Assembly: GCA_016841665.1 (NCBI GenBank)
Contig: JAENYT010000011.1
Span: 1-52,124, forward strand
DNA: 52,124 nucleotides
From: Methanobacteriota archaeon
GTDB lineage: Archaea > Halobacteriota > Methanomicrobia > Methanomicrobiales > Methanomicrobiaceae
Direction of reading: 5' to 3'
In this document: in pieces, positions 1 through 7,834 of the stretch
Layout of the letters: each line of letters starts with the position of its first letter
How positions within the stretch are numbered: position 1 is the first letter of the stretch
Program-made: the position numbers and the translations under genes
Notes under the pieces: model-generated
The model's input: the letters and a program-made list of their open reading frames with translations, nothing else
Told to the model about the DNA's origin: nothing
The model's database searches: none

Positions 1-1
1 G

Positions 2-70
2 CTCGCTGCGGTTGCGCTGCGGGGGCTTTCCGTTCCGGCGCTCCTGGATCCCGCGGTCCGGCCCGAATAA
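2..70 (+). CDS. Possible C-terminal end of an upstream gene (partial)
   Basis: An open frame enters from the left edge and stops with TAA at 68-70. The 22 readable residues (ending LLDPAVRPE) have no recognisable motif. It may be the tail of a plus-strand gene, but the other frame on this strand is also open for about 36 codons, so coding status is uncertain. The rest of 71-147 holds nothing I can name. Confidence 0.2.
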   Translation, partial: LAAVALRGLSVPALLDPAVRPE

Positions 71-147
71 CCTCAGAGACGGCGTCGATCCCTATTTTAA
101 TCGTTGGAAAATGAGATGTTTTCCTGCTCAACGCATCCCATGATCCG

Positions 148-1995
148 CTAAAACACGAGCAGGATCACCCCGATGGCGAGGAGGTAGGCCAGCGGATAGA
201 GCCAGATCATGATCCTGTCGATGTGCTCGGCGATCTCCATCTGTTCCTTTGTGGCAAGCCACTTGAGATAGAGGTTGTACACCACCGTGAGACCGCTGAT
301 CACGAAGGTCGTGACGAGGACGGAATCGAGGAGGGTGAGATACCCCAGCCGCGGGAGATCGTTTGCGATGGTGAAGTTGAAAGCGATGAACAGCAGGAGG
401 TTCGCGGCGGCGATATCTGCCCTCTTCCCGTAGTCCCTGAGCAGGAAGGGAATATAGGTCAGGAGGATGATGATCGCGATCGGGATGAGAATGCGCAGGA
501 TGTAATACTCAAGATGGCGCTGTGCCAGGAACCCGAACGAATACCGTGAATTGACGTTGGTCAGAGTGACGCTTTCGGTGGTGGCATTATATTCGGTAAT
601 GTACCACTCCTCTTCTCCCAGTTGTGAACCGATAACGGTCCGTTCTTCCCATGGGGTATACACGTAGTTTGTCTCCGGGTAAAGCGAATCGATCCGTACG
701 TAGAATTGCTGCTCGTCAAAGGGATAGTCCCTGAAATTGAAGTCAGGCGCCTGGAGCGTGACCCAGAAACGCTCAAAATAGGTCGCAGTACCATCCGGGG
801 TCACAAGGATCAGGAGGTTCTGCGTCCACCGCCGCTCCTGCTGGTTGAACAACGTGAATTCGGGCCATCGCGTGCCTTCTGCCCCGACAAATTCGTCAAT
901 GCTCCGGTAGAGTTTGTAACTGCAGTTGCATTCATCGGGACTGAACGCCAGTTCAGGATCCGTCCATTCCATCCAGATATTGCCGACAATGCCGTAATTT
1001 TCGCTCCTCTGGTCCACCCCGGTTATCTGGTCCAGCTCGAAGCCCACCTTGACGACAATCGGTTCCTGCAGGACCGGTATCCCTCCCGGTTCAGCCGAGC
1101 CTGAAAGCACCTCCGGCGCATTGAAGCCCACCAGAAGGCGGTATTCCCCGGAAGAGTTCATATTGGAGATTTTTTGGATATTCAGTCTGTCGTTGCTGGA
1201 TTGTTCATCTGCCTTATACTGCAGACGGGCAATACGCGTCTGGTTTGTCGGCACGCCTGCTGCGAGAGGTTTGTCCCCGTAATCAGCCAGGACAAGTGCG
1301 CATATAAGGTCGCCGGAGGTTGTTTCGATGTAGGCATAGAAAGTATCCCCCTCTTCCACCGGCTGGAGGAAGTACCTCCATGATTCCTGATCCGTGGTGA
1401 GATTTGCGCGCACCTCCTGCACCCCAACACGGATCTGCGACGCTTCCCGATTGAGTACGGCGATACGCGCTCCTGTCGGTTCCGCATTCCCGCCCATGAC
1501 CTCGGGTGCGTCAATCCCGACAAAGAGGCGGTAATCGCCGAAGGTCTCTGATTTTGCAGGACTATTGGTTACGATGAGGATGTAGTCGCCTGTATCCGGC
1601 ACGGTATACTGGAACGCGGCGTCATACCCCTCGCCGCTGTCATCGTCCCAGGCCAGGAAGTAGCGGTCGGAGAATGCGGGAATGACCTGCAGGGGGTCCC
1701 TGCCCTCCTTGATGGCCTGCGCAACTTCCGCTTCGAAGCGCCTTCTCAACCCCTGAGGTGTATCTGACGAAGCGATGGCGGCGTAGGGATCGAGATTGCC
1801 TGATTCGCCCTTCACGTAGACGTAGACCGTCTGATCCTTTTGCAAATCAGGAAGGAGGTAAATGGCTGCCTGTTCAGGTTCCAGCGATCCATTCAGTTCC
1901 TGGACCGCGGGGGTGCCGGATGGCGCACACAGCCCCAACGGAATGATCAGGGATATACCGAGCACAAAGAGGAGGAGCAGGCCGCGGGAGTTCAC
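148..1995 (-). CDS. Pentameric ligand-gated ion channel (Cys-loop superfamily homologue) with two N-terminal accessory domains
   Basis: Predicted surface ion channel of about 615 aa. After a signal segment come two similar beta-rich domains (roughly residues 30-170 and 180-305); each ends in a repeat of the type EYRLLVGFNAPEV followed by G-AEP. Then comes an extracellular ligand-binding domain (about 310-490) with the family signature YPFDEQQF, and four membrane helices (about 495-615). The M2-M3 region reads IAFNFTIANDLPRLGYLTLLD, close to the GLIC/ELIC pore region. The two cysteines of the eukaryotic Cys-loop are absent, as in prokaryotic members. The start is chosen at GTG 1995, because a TATA-like element lies about 25 bp upstream and the upstream ATG at 2049 would precede that promoter. 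Doubled N-terminal domains recall the bacterial channel DeCLIC. The ligand is unknown. Confidence 0.85.
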   Translation of the reverse strand: MNSRGLLLLFVLGISLIIPLGLCAPSGTPAVQELNGSLEPEQAAIYLLPDLQKDQTVYVYVKGESGNLDPYAAIASSDTPQGLRRRFEAEVAQAIKEGRDPLQVIPAFSDRYFLAWDDDSGEGYDAAFQYTVPDTGDYILIVTNSPAKSETFGDYRLFVGIDAPEVMGGNAEPTGARIAVLNREASQIRVGVQEVRANLTTDQESWRYFLQPVEEGDTFYAYIETTSGDLICALVLADYGDKPLAAGVPTNQTRIARLQYKADEQSSNDRLNIQKISNMNSSGEYRLLVGFNAPEVLSGSAEPGGIPVLQEPIVVKVGFELDQITGVDQRSENYGIVGNIWMEWTDPELAFSPDECNCSYKLYRSIDEFVGAEGTRWPEFTLFNQQERRWTQNLLILVTPDGTATYFERFWVTLQAPDFNFRDYPFDEQQFYVRIDSLYPETNYVYTPWEERTVIGSQLGEEEWYITEYNATTESVTLTNVNSRYSFGFLAQRHLEYYILRILIPIAIIILLTYIPFLLRDYGKRADIAAANLLLFIAFNFTIANDLPRLGYLTLLDSVLVTTFVISGLTVVYNLYLKWLATKEQMEIAEHIDRIMIWLYPLAYLLAIGVILLVF

Positions 1996-2014
1996 ACCTA
2001 GAATGCTGCCCGGA

Positions 2015-2025
2015 GGATATAAAAA
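2015..2025 (-). promoter_or_regulatory. TATA-like promoter element of the ion channel gene
   Basis: On the minus strand the sequence TTTTTATATCC is centred about 25 bp before GTG 1995. This is the usual distance for an archaeal leaderless transcript, and it supports the downstream GTG start rather than the ATG at 2049. Confidence 0.5.
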
Positions 2026-2146
2026 TTTCTTATCAATAATAAAAATCACATGGCCGGAAAATGCGATTCTCCGCCCATCACTGCGTTACGGGGTCCACAG
2101 CATCAGAATGCCCCTGGTTGAGGCAACGTCAAAAAAGACGACGGGA

Positions 2147-2548
2147 TTAATCCCGCATGATTACCTGGAATTTCATTTCCCGCGCCTCGAAGAACTCTTT
2201 GCAGAATTCTGCCATGACCGTGGGACCATATGCCTTGCAGCTGAAGATATCCAGGTAGGCGGCGTTCGATTCGTTGGCAAAGTGACCGGAGACCAGCGAT
2301 GTCTCTATCAGCTGGGTCATCGAATACCCGGCGACGCGGTCATTTGCTCCGAAATGGACGATCTGCGGTTCTCCAAAGCGTTTCATATCGATGAGATCAC
2401 ACAGTTCGACGATGAACTCACGGATTTTATCTGCATCGCGAATGGTCTCGGGGTTACACCCCTTGAGGTCGACACAGGTGTAAAGCCCCCATGCCTGCCC
2501 CTTTCTGAAGTTCTCTATGACATTGGTGTCAGGTACTGCGTCACACAT
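2147..2548 (-). CDS. S-adenosylmethionine decarboxylase-like protein lacking the pyruvoyl-forming serine
   Basis: A protein of 133 aa resembling the single-domain (SpeH/SpeD-type) AdoMet decarboxylases that feed spermidine synthesis: an early GLYTCVDLKGCNPE segment and a late AAYLDIFSCK segment match the family's DL-GC and AVDVFTC motifs. Where true enzymes have ESH, with the serine cleaved to pyruvoyl, this protein reads IETSLVSGHF, so the processing serine seems missing. The start is ATG 2548, preceded by a GAGGTG Shine-Dalgarno; an in-frame GTG at 2557 overlaps that SD. AT-rich promoter-like sequence lies at 2570-2600. It may be a non-decarboxylating relative of the enzyme; function unknown. 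Confidence 0.6.
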   Translation of the reverse strand: MCDAVPDTNVIENFRKGQAWGLYTCVDLKGCNPETIRDADKIREFIVELCDLIDMKRFGEPQIVHFGANDRVAGYSMTQLIETSLVSGHFANESNAAYLDIFSCKAYGPTVMAEFCKEFFEAREMKFQVIMRD

Positions 2549-2611
2549 GGATCCCACCTCGGGGATGTGCTCAAATTATATTCCAATATACAAAGAATAT
2601 TGAAGATTTAA

Positions 2612-2880
2612 GGATATCGATGATGCATATCATCTAAAAATAGAATTCACCAACAATTAAGGATTAATTTTTTATTTTAATTGATTATACTGCCATTTTT
2701 TACAAATAAGATGATTTTTGGAGGCATTTCATATTTCCGGCGCAATCCACCCCAATGGAGGGATATACGATTGAACAAACAAAAATCCCGGGGTATTTTG
2801 ACCCTGCGCGATGTGCACGAGCCGGAACGGTTAAAATGAAAATGCATCAGGGATAAATGGAACGCTGTCCAACAGAAGAG
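2612..2880. other. AT-rich intergenic region between divergent genes
   Basis: About 270 bases with long A/T runs, lying between the minus-strand AdoMet decarboxylase-like gene and the plus-strand FKBP gene. It presumably holds promoters for both. I see no convincing ORF, RNA gene or repeat. Confidence 0.5.
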
Positions 2881-2908
2881 AGGAATGTTTGTTACCAGAG
2901 GACGAACA

Positions 2909-3445
2909 ATGAACTGTCATGCCATCGCCTGCCTGTGGTGCATCCTCACGCTCTTCGCCGTTTTGATCACCGCAGGGTGCACCGTTCCAGAGGAAGCAAC
3001 ACCCGGCCCGGCAGGTGCACGTACCCCTGCGGCAATCGGCGACACCGTACGCGTGCATTACACCGGAACGCTCGATAGCGGCCAGATATTCGACAGTTCC
3101 TCGGGACGTGAACCGCTCCAGTTCACCCTCGGTGCAGGCTCGATGATACCCGAATTCGAGGCCGCCGTTATCGGCATGAGACAGGGGGAGTCGAAAGCGT
3201 TCACCATCCTGTCGGTGAATGCGTACGGCCCCAAAACGCTCGAACTGGACAGGGACCGCATCGCTGTGCAGGAAGAACTGCAGATCGGACAGCGCCTCAG
3301 AATGGCAACGGAGCTGGGACGCGTGATGGAGGTCGCGGTGATTGCGATCGGTGACGAAACGATCACCGTACAGAACACGCACCCGCTCGCCGGAGAGAAC
3401 CTCACGTTCGCCGTGGAGCTCGTCGAAATCGTGGACGAGGGTTGA
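2909..3445 (+). CDS. FKBP-type peptidyl-prolyl cis-trans isomerase, lipoprotein, SlyD-like
   Basis: Predicted extracytoplasmic prolyl isomerase and folding chaperone of 178 aa. The N terminus is a lipoprotein signal with lipobox ITAGC, then a short Pro/Ala linker. The FKBP core starts at GDTVRVHYTGTLDSGQIFDSS, continues through a GAGSMIPEFEAAVIGM segment, carries an inserted flap domain in the middle, and ends with the SlyD-type NTHPLAGENLTF motif. The start is ATG 2909, with AGAGG seven bases upstream; an in-frame ATG at 2885 would put extra charged residues before the signal peptide. It stands alone between divergent and convergent neighbours. Confidence 0.85.
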   Translation: MNCHAIACLWCILTLFAVLITAGCTVPEEATPGPAGARTPAAIGDTVRVHYTGTLDSGQIFDSSSGREPLQFTLGAGSMIPEFEAAVIGMRQGESKAFTILSVNAYGPKTLELDRDRIAVQEELQIGQRLRMATELGRVMEVAVIAIGDETITVQNTHPLAGENLTFAVELVEIVDEG

Positions 3446-3471
3446 TCCTGCGGATGCCGCTCCTGCACCGG

Positions 3472-4350
3472 TCACTCGATTGAGACGGTGAAATCCCCGA
3501 AGATCAGCTCTCCTCCCTGCCCGAACACCTTTTTGGAAGCCGGCACATCAACGTTGTCGACATCGACAAGTTTCCTTACATCCGCCGTGGCAGCGTCCAT
3601 GAACGTGAAGACGCCGGCACCGAAGAGCCGCTGGTTGGAAGCTACCAGATCGCTCTCCGGGATCTTGATCTGCCGGGAGGGGCCCTGGGCAACGCAATAC
3701 TGTTCATCTTCCTTTGAGAGCCTCTTTCCGAAGCGGTTCCAGGAAAATACCGGCTCGTGATCGATTATCCATGTTGCCGTGCTCTGCTGTTTGTGGTACA
3801 GCAGGCTGTAGAGATGCTCGGATCCGGCTTCGATTTCATGGACCGGTTTGATATAGCAGAACATAGACGATGAGGATTCCTGTGGAAGGCCGCTGATCCT
3901 GCGCTCATAGAGCGCGTATACCTGTGCACCAGCGACGACAAACCCAAAGGAAGTGTTCGTCTCGTAGTCCATGGAGAGCAGCACACCGCTTGAAAGCCGA
4001 AAATCATCTTCCGGTGCGTGGTAGGGATTGGTGCCGGTGCCTTTCATCCTGAACCGGGCGCGCACGTCGCACCTGAGGGCCGCCCCGTCAGGCGCCTTGA
4101 AGCCGGGGAGCCCGGTATCGGGATTCCTGCAGTTCCGGAATACCATGAATTTCATATGGTCGTGGTATCCGGTGGCAGCAAGTGAAAACCGGGGGATATC
4201 GACCGCCAGACGGTTTGTACGAACCGATAGTCGTGATTCAGGGTCCCGCGCCGTAAATGCGCCCTGCTGGTAATAAGACCAGTCTGCAACGCTTCCTGCG
4301 TCGCCGGTGTCAAAACAGCCATTTGAAAAGGTATCATAACAGAGTATCAT
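3472..4350 (-). CDS. Conserved hypothetical protein, 292 aa (possible beta-sandwich)
   Basis: A soluble protein without signal peptide or membrane segment. It is rich in aromatic residues and alternating polar/hydrophobic stretches, with phrases such as FRMKGTGTNPYHAPEDDFRLSSGV and HLYSLLYHKQQSTATWIIDHEPVF that look like a concanavalin/LamG-type beta-sandwich. It may belong to the DUF6081 group, but I recall that family only loosely. ATG 4350 has a GGAGGAG Shine-Dalgarno ten bases upstream and a TTTAAATA promoter element near 4395-4403. No catalytic motif is evident. Confidence 0.55.
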   Translation of the reverse strand: MILCYDTFSNGCFDTGDAGSVADWSYYQQGAFTARDPESRLSVRTNRLAVDIPRFSLAATGYHDHMKFMVFRNCRNPDTGLPGFKAPDGAALRCDVRARFRMKGTGTNPYHAPEDDFRLSSGVLLSMDYETNTSFGFVVAGAQVYALYERRISGLPQESSSSMFCYIKPVHEIEAGSEHLYSLLYHKQQSTATWIIDHEPVFSWNRFGKRLSKEDEQYCVAQGPSRQIKIPESDLVASNQRLFGAGVFTFMDAATADVRKLVDVDNVDVPASKKVFGQGGELIFGDFTVSIE

Positions 4351-4392
4351 ACATCATCGCTCCTCCGCTCGTATCCAGGTACGCAGCAATTT

Positions 4393-4404
4393 TTTTATTT
4401 AAAG
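4393..4404 (-). promoter_or_regulatory. TATA-like promoter of the 292-aa hypothetical gene
   Basis: The minus strand shows CCTTTAAATAAA about 45-50 bp before ATG 4350. That predicts a short leader containing the GGAGGAG ribosome binding site. Confidence 0.4.
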
Positions 4405-4571
4405 GGTCAGATAAAATTATAGTAAGCGTATTATAATAAAAAACTTATGTATATCAGCGGGAGTTTGCGCATCGCGTCCCCGCCACCCCTCCTCCATCGC
4501 CGTACGGGGAAACAGAGCACGCCGACGGGCAGTGCAAAGGCTCTTATGCAAGAAACGGATAAGGGGGTATC

Positions 4572-4820
4572 ATGGCCGAGAAACGTTTGTTGCGTTCGAA
4601 GACGAACCGGATGATAGCCGGGGTTTGCGGAGGGATAGGGGAGTATTTCGACACCGATCCCAACCTTATCCGGGTGATATGGATCGTGATCACCGTGCTC
4701 TCCGGCTTCTTCCCGGGAATACTCGCCTACATCCTCGTATGGCTGATTATCCCGGAAAGCGGATCAGAAGAAACAATCGAGGCGACATATTCCATTAAAA
4801 ACGAAAAAGAGGGACAGTGA
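4572..4820 (+). CDS. PspC domain membrane protein
   Basis: An 82-aa protein consisting almost entirely of one PspC domain: the N-terminal LLRSKTNRMIAGVCGGIGEYF is the family hallmark, followed by DTDPNLIRVIWIV and a hydrophobic helix pair ending LVWLIIPE. The C-terminal tail is short and acidic. PspC proteins sit in the membrane and take part in envelope stress responses in bacteria; the archaeal role is not established. No psp partner genes lie nearby. ATG 4572 fits the usual family N terminus. Confidence 0.85.
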   Translation: MAEKRLLRSKTNRMIAGVCGGIGEYFDTDPNLIRVIWIVITVLSGFFPGILAYILVWLIIPESGSEETIEATYSIKNEKEGQ

Positions 4821-5045
4821 ATTAGAACGCTCTTCTGCACAACAACCCTTTCATTCCCTTATTTTCTCATCCCGGCGTCAGGATGAATACCCGCGCAATA
4901 CCGTGTGTTTTGGGCCTCATGATGCGATCGTCCGGGTAACGTTTTTCTGAAACGACACGCAATATCCCATACCGTCGGCTATCCTCCGGCATCGGATCGC
5001 AAACGTGGTGCAGAGTATACACAAATCGGACAACCCCCGAAGGAA

Positions 5046-5861
5046 GTGCGCAGCCTGATCAGACAGTATCCTTTTCTCATATCCATCCCGCACGGCGGCG
5101 ACCGGGTACCCCCCGAAGTGCAGGAGCGGGTTGTGCTTTCACCACAGGAACTTTCCTACAACAGCGATCCCCGTACTCGCGAGATCTACGATTTCCGGGA
5201 GCGGGTGGCGGGCGTGATAGACACACCCATCGCACGATCGATCATCGATCTCAACCGGGCGCCCTACGACCTCCCTCCCAGGAACCCGGACGGCGTGCTC
5301 AAGGTGGTCACGGCAACCGGAACGCCGGTATACAGGGAAGGGCGGTTTCCCGAACTTCATCTCATAAACAGGCTTCTCGGCCGCTATTACTACCCCTATC
5401 ACCGCCGGATCAGTGACCTGCTGGAAAGCGGGCGGATCGGCGTCGCCTTCGACTGCCACAGCATGCTCCCGTTCGCACCCCTGATGTGGCCTGATTCCGG
5501 GAAATCCCGTCCCATCATCTGCCTGGGCAACTCGGGAGATTCAAAGGGGGAGGCGTCAAACCGGAGGAGCCCGCCCACCTGCCCCCCCGCGTGGATCCGG
5601 GAACTTGCCGGGACATTCCATGAAGTGTTCGGCGACTTCGGAGAGGTGGCGATCAACGAGCCGTATCCTGGAGGGTTCATCATCCGCTCGCATTTCCGGC
5701 AAAAAAGGATCCCGTGGATACAGGTCGAAATCAGCCGCGCCCTCTATGAGGAGTTCTCAGGCGAAACGATGGCCGCGCCGGTGAGCGATCCCCCTGCCTT
5801 CGACGCCCTGCGTACCCGGATCTTTTGGGCGATGAGCACCTTTTGGGAGAACGTCGAATAG
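5046..5861 (+). CDS. N-formylglutamate amidohydrolase family protein
   Basis: A 271-aa predicted metal-dependent amidohydrolase of the FGase family (in histidine catabolism the family hydrolyses N-formyl-L-glutamate). Seen motifs are the N-terminal LISIPHGGDRVP, SIIDLNRAPYD, the central FDCHSMLP, and the C-terminal NEPYPGGFIIRSHF and IPWIQVEISR. The start is GTG 5046: no ATG or GTG lies in frame for at least 40 bases upstream, and the family typically begins a few residues before the PHGG motif. There are no hut genes nearby, so the true substrate may be another N-acyl amino acid or amide. Confidence 0.8.
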   Translation: MRSLIRQYPFLISIPHGGDRVPPEVQERVVLSPQELSYNSDPRTREIYDFRERVAGVIDTPIARSIIDLNRAPYDLPPRNPDGVLKVVTATGTPVYREGRFPELHLINRLLGRYYYPYHRRISDLLESGRIGVAFDCHSMLPFAPLMWPDSGKSRPIICLGNSGDSKGEASNRRSPPTCPPAWIRELAGTFHEVFGDFGEVAINEPYPGGFIIRSHFRQKRIPWIQVEISRALYEEFSGETMAAPVSDPPAFDALRTRIFWAMSTFWENVE

Positions 5862-5902
5862 GCGCACTTCCCTGCACCTCATGCAAGAACCATCATGGAG
5901 CA

Positions 5903-7834
5903 TCATTCCGCCATCCTGCCGGAGAGTTTCCTGATGGTATCCCGCAGGGTAATGGCACGCTCGAAGTCCAGCGAATTCGCGGCTTCCTGCATATCCGCCT
6001 CGAGCTCGATGAGAAGATTGGGAATTTCGGATTTCGGTACGTGACGTGTATCCTTGATATCCACCTCCTTCTCCCTGATGGGTTTTTTGATGGTCGTGGG
6101 GGTGATGCCGTGCTTCTCGTTGAACGCCATCTGGAGGGCCCTTCTCCGCTCGGTCTCCGCCACGGCCTTTTTAATCGAATCGGTCATCACGTCTGCGTAG
6201 AGCACCACCTTTGAGCGGGCATTCCGTGCGGCGCGGCCGATAATCTGGATAAGGCTCCGTGCATCGCGTAAGAACCCCTCCTTGTCAGCGTCAAGGATCC
6301 CGATGAACCCCACCTCGGGGATGTCGAGGCCCTCCCGCAGCAGATTGATGCCTACGAGGACGTCGAACTTACCCAGCCGGAGCTGGCGGATGATCTCGGT
6401 CCTCTCGATGGTGTCGATCTCCGAATGGAGGTAGCGGGTCTTGATGCCCTGCTCGGCGAGGTAGTCCGAGAACTCCTCGGCAAGTTTCTTGGTCAGGGTG
6501 GTAACGAGGCACCGGTCCCCCCGCTCGATCGTGGCCCTGATCTCGGCCATGACATCGTCGGTCTGGCCCTCGATCGGGCGGATGAGCACCTCGGGATCGA
6601 CGAGCCCGGTGGGCCTGATGATCTGCTCCACGGTCCGGCTGGCGTGGGTATTCTCGTACTCCGCAGGGGTGGCGGAGACGAATATCACCCGGCGCATGTA
6701 GCGCTCGAATTCCTCGAATTTCAACGGGCGGTTGTCGAATGCCGAGGGGAGGCGGAACCCGTACTCGACCAGCGCCCTCTTCCGGGAATAATCGCCCCGG
6801 TACATGCCCCGTACCTGGGGAAGGGTCTGGTGGCTCTCGTCGATCACCATCAGAAAATCATCGGGGAAATAATCGAGAAGACAGTAGGGCTGTTCTCCCG
6901 GCCTTCTCCCGTCAAAGTGCCGGGAGTAGTTCTCGATCCCCTTGCAGGACCCGGTCTCCTCGATCATCTCGATGTCGTAGAGGGTGCGCTGTTTGAGGCG
7001 GTGGGCTTCCAGCATGCCGAGTTCGGGGAGGATCTCCTCGAGTTCGGCGCGGATCGAATCGACCGCCCGCATCTTCTCCTCTTCCGGGATGACGTAGTGG
7101 CGGGCGGGATAGATGTAGAAGTACTCGAACGATTCGTTGATCTTTCCGGAATGTTTCTCAATCTCCACGATGCGCTCGATTTCATCGCCGAACAGTTCGA
7201 TGCGGATGATGTCGTTCAGGTAGCCGGGGATCATGTCAATGGTGTCCCCCTTAACCCGGAACCTGCCGGGCATCAGTTCCATGTCGTTGCGCTCGAACTG
7301 CATGTCGACGAGGCGGGAGAGCAGGTCGTTTCTCCGGACCCGGTCGCCGACCCTGAGCTCGAACCCCATATCCCGGTAGATCTCCGGGTTGCCGAGACCG
7401 TAGATGCACGAGACCGAGGCGACCACGATGACGTCTCTCCGGGAGAGGAGCGACGCGGTCGCCGCGAGCCGCATCTGCTCGATTTTCGGGTTGATCTGGG
7501 CGTCTTTTTCGATGTACTGGTCTTTTTGCGGGATATACGACTCTGGCTGGTAGTAATCGTAGTAGGAGACGAAGTACTCCACCCTGTTGTGGGGGAAAAA
7601 CTCACTGAACTCATTGTAGAGCTGGGCGGCGAGGGTCTTGTTGTGGGCGATGACCAGTGTTGGCTTCTGCACCGCGTTGATGACATTGGCAACGGTATAG
7701 GTCTTGCCGGACCCGGTCACCCCCAGGAGGGTCTGATAGCGGTCGCTCTGGGCGAGCCCCTCGACGAGTCCTGCAATCGCCTTGGGCTGCGAGCCTCGGG
7801 GCTCGAACTCGCTTACCAGTTCGAATTCGGTCAC
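5903..7834 (-). CDS. uvrB: UvrB, excinuclease ABC subunit B
   Basis: Damage-verification helicase of nucleotide excision repair, 643 aa and near full family length. It shows Walker A GVTGSGKTYT at about residue 40, the damage-binding beta-hairpin region YFVSYYDYYQPESYIP, the DESH box (VIDESHQTLPQ), SATPAEYE, helicase motif VI region QIIGRAARN, and a C-terminal UVR motif (about 605-640) for UvrC contact. It is the last gene of uvrA-uvrC-uvrB, and its ATG overlaps the uvrC stop by 4 nt, indicating translational coupling. This bacterial-type system is common in methanogens and probably came by old transfer. Confidence 0.97.
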   Translation of the reverse strand: MTEFELVSEFEPRGSQPKAIAGLVEGLAQSDRYQTLLGVTGSGKTYTVANVINAVQKPTLVIAHNKTLAAQLYNEFSEFFPHNRVEYFVSYYDYYQPESYIPQKDQYIEKDAQINPKIEQMRLAATASLLSRRDVIVVASVSCIYGLGNPEIYRDMGFELRVGDRVRRNDLLSRLVDMQFERNDMELMPGRFRVKGDTIDMIPGYLNDIIRIELFGDEIERIVEIEKHSGKINESFEYFYIYPARHYVIPEEEKMRAVDSIRAELEEILPELGMLEAHRLKQRTLYDIEMIEETGSCKGIENYSRHFDGRRPGEQPYCLLDYFPDDFLMVIDESHQTLPQVRGMYRGDYSRKRALVEYGFRLPSAFDNRPLKFEEFERYMRRVIFVSATPAEYENTHASRTVEQIIRPTGLVDPEVLIRPIEGQTDDVMAEIRATIERGDRCLVTTLTKKLAEEFSDYLAEQGIKTRYLHSEIDTIERTEIIRQLRLGKFDVLVGINLLREGLDIPEVGFIGILDADKEGFLRDARSLIQIIGRAARNARSKVVLYADVMTDSIKKAVAETERRRALQMAFNEKHGITPTTIKKPIREKEVDIKDTRHVPKSEIPNLLIELEADMQEAANSLDFERAITLRDTIRKLSGRMAE

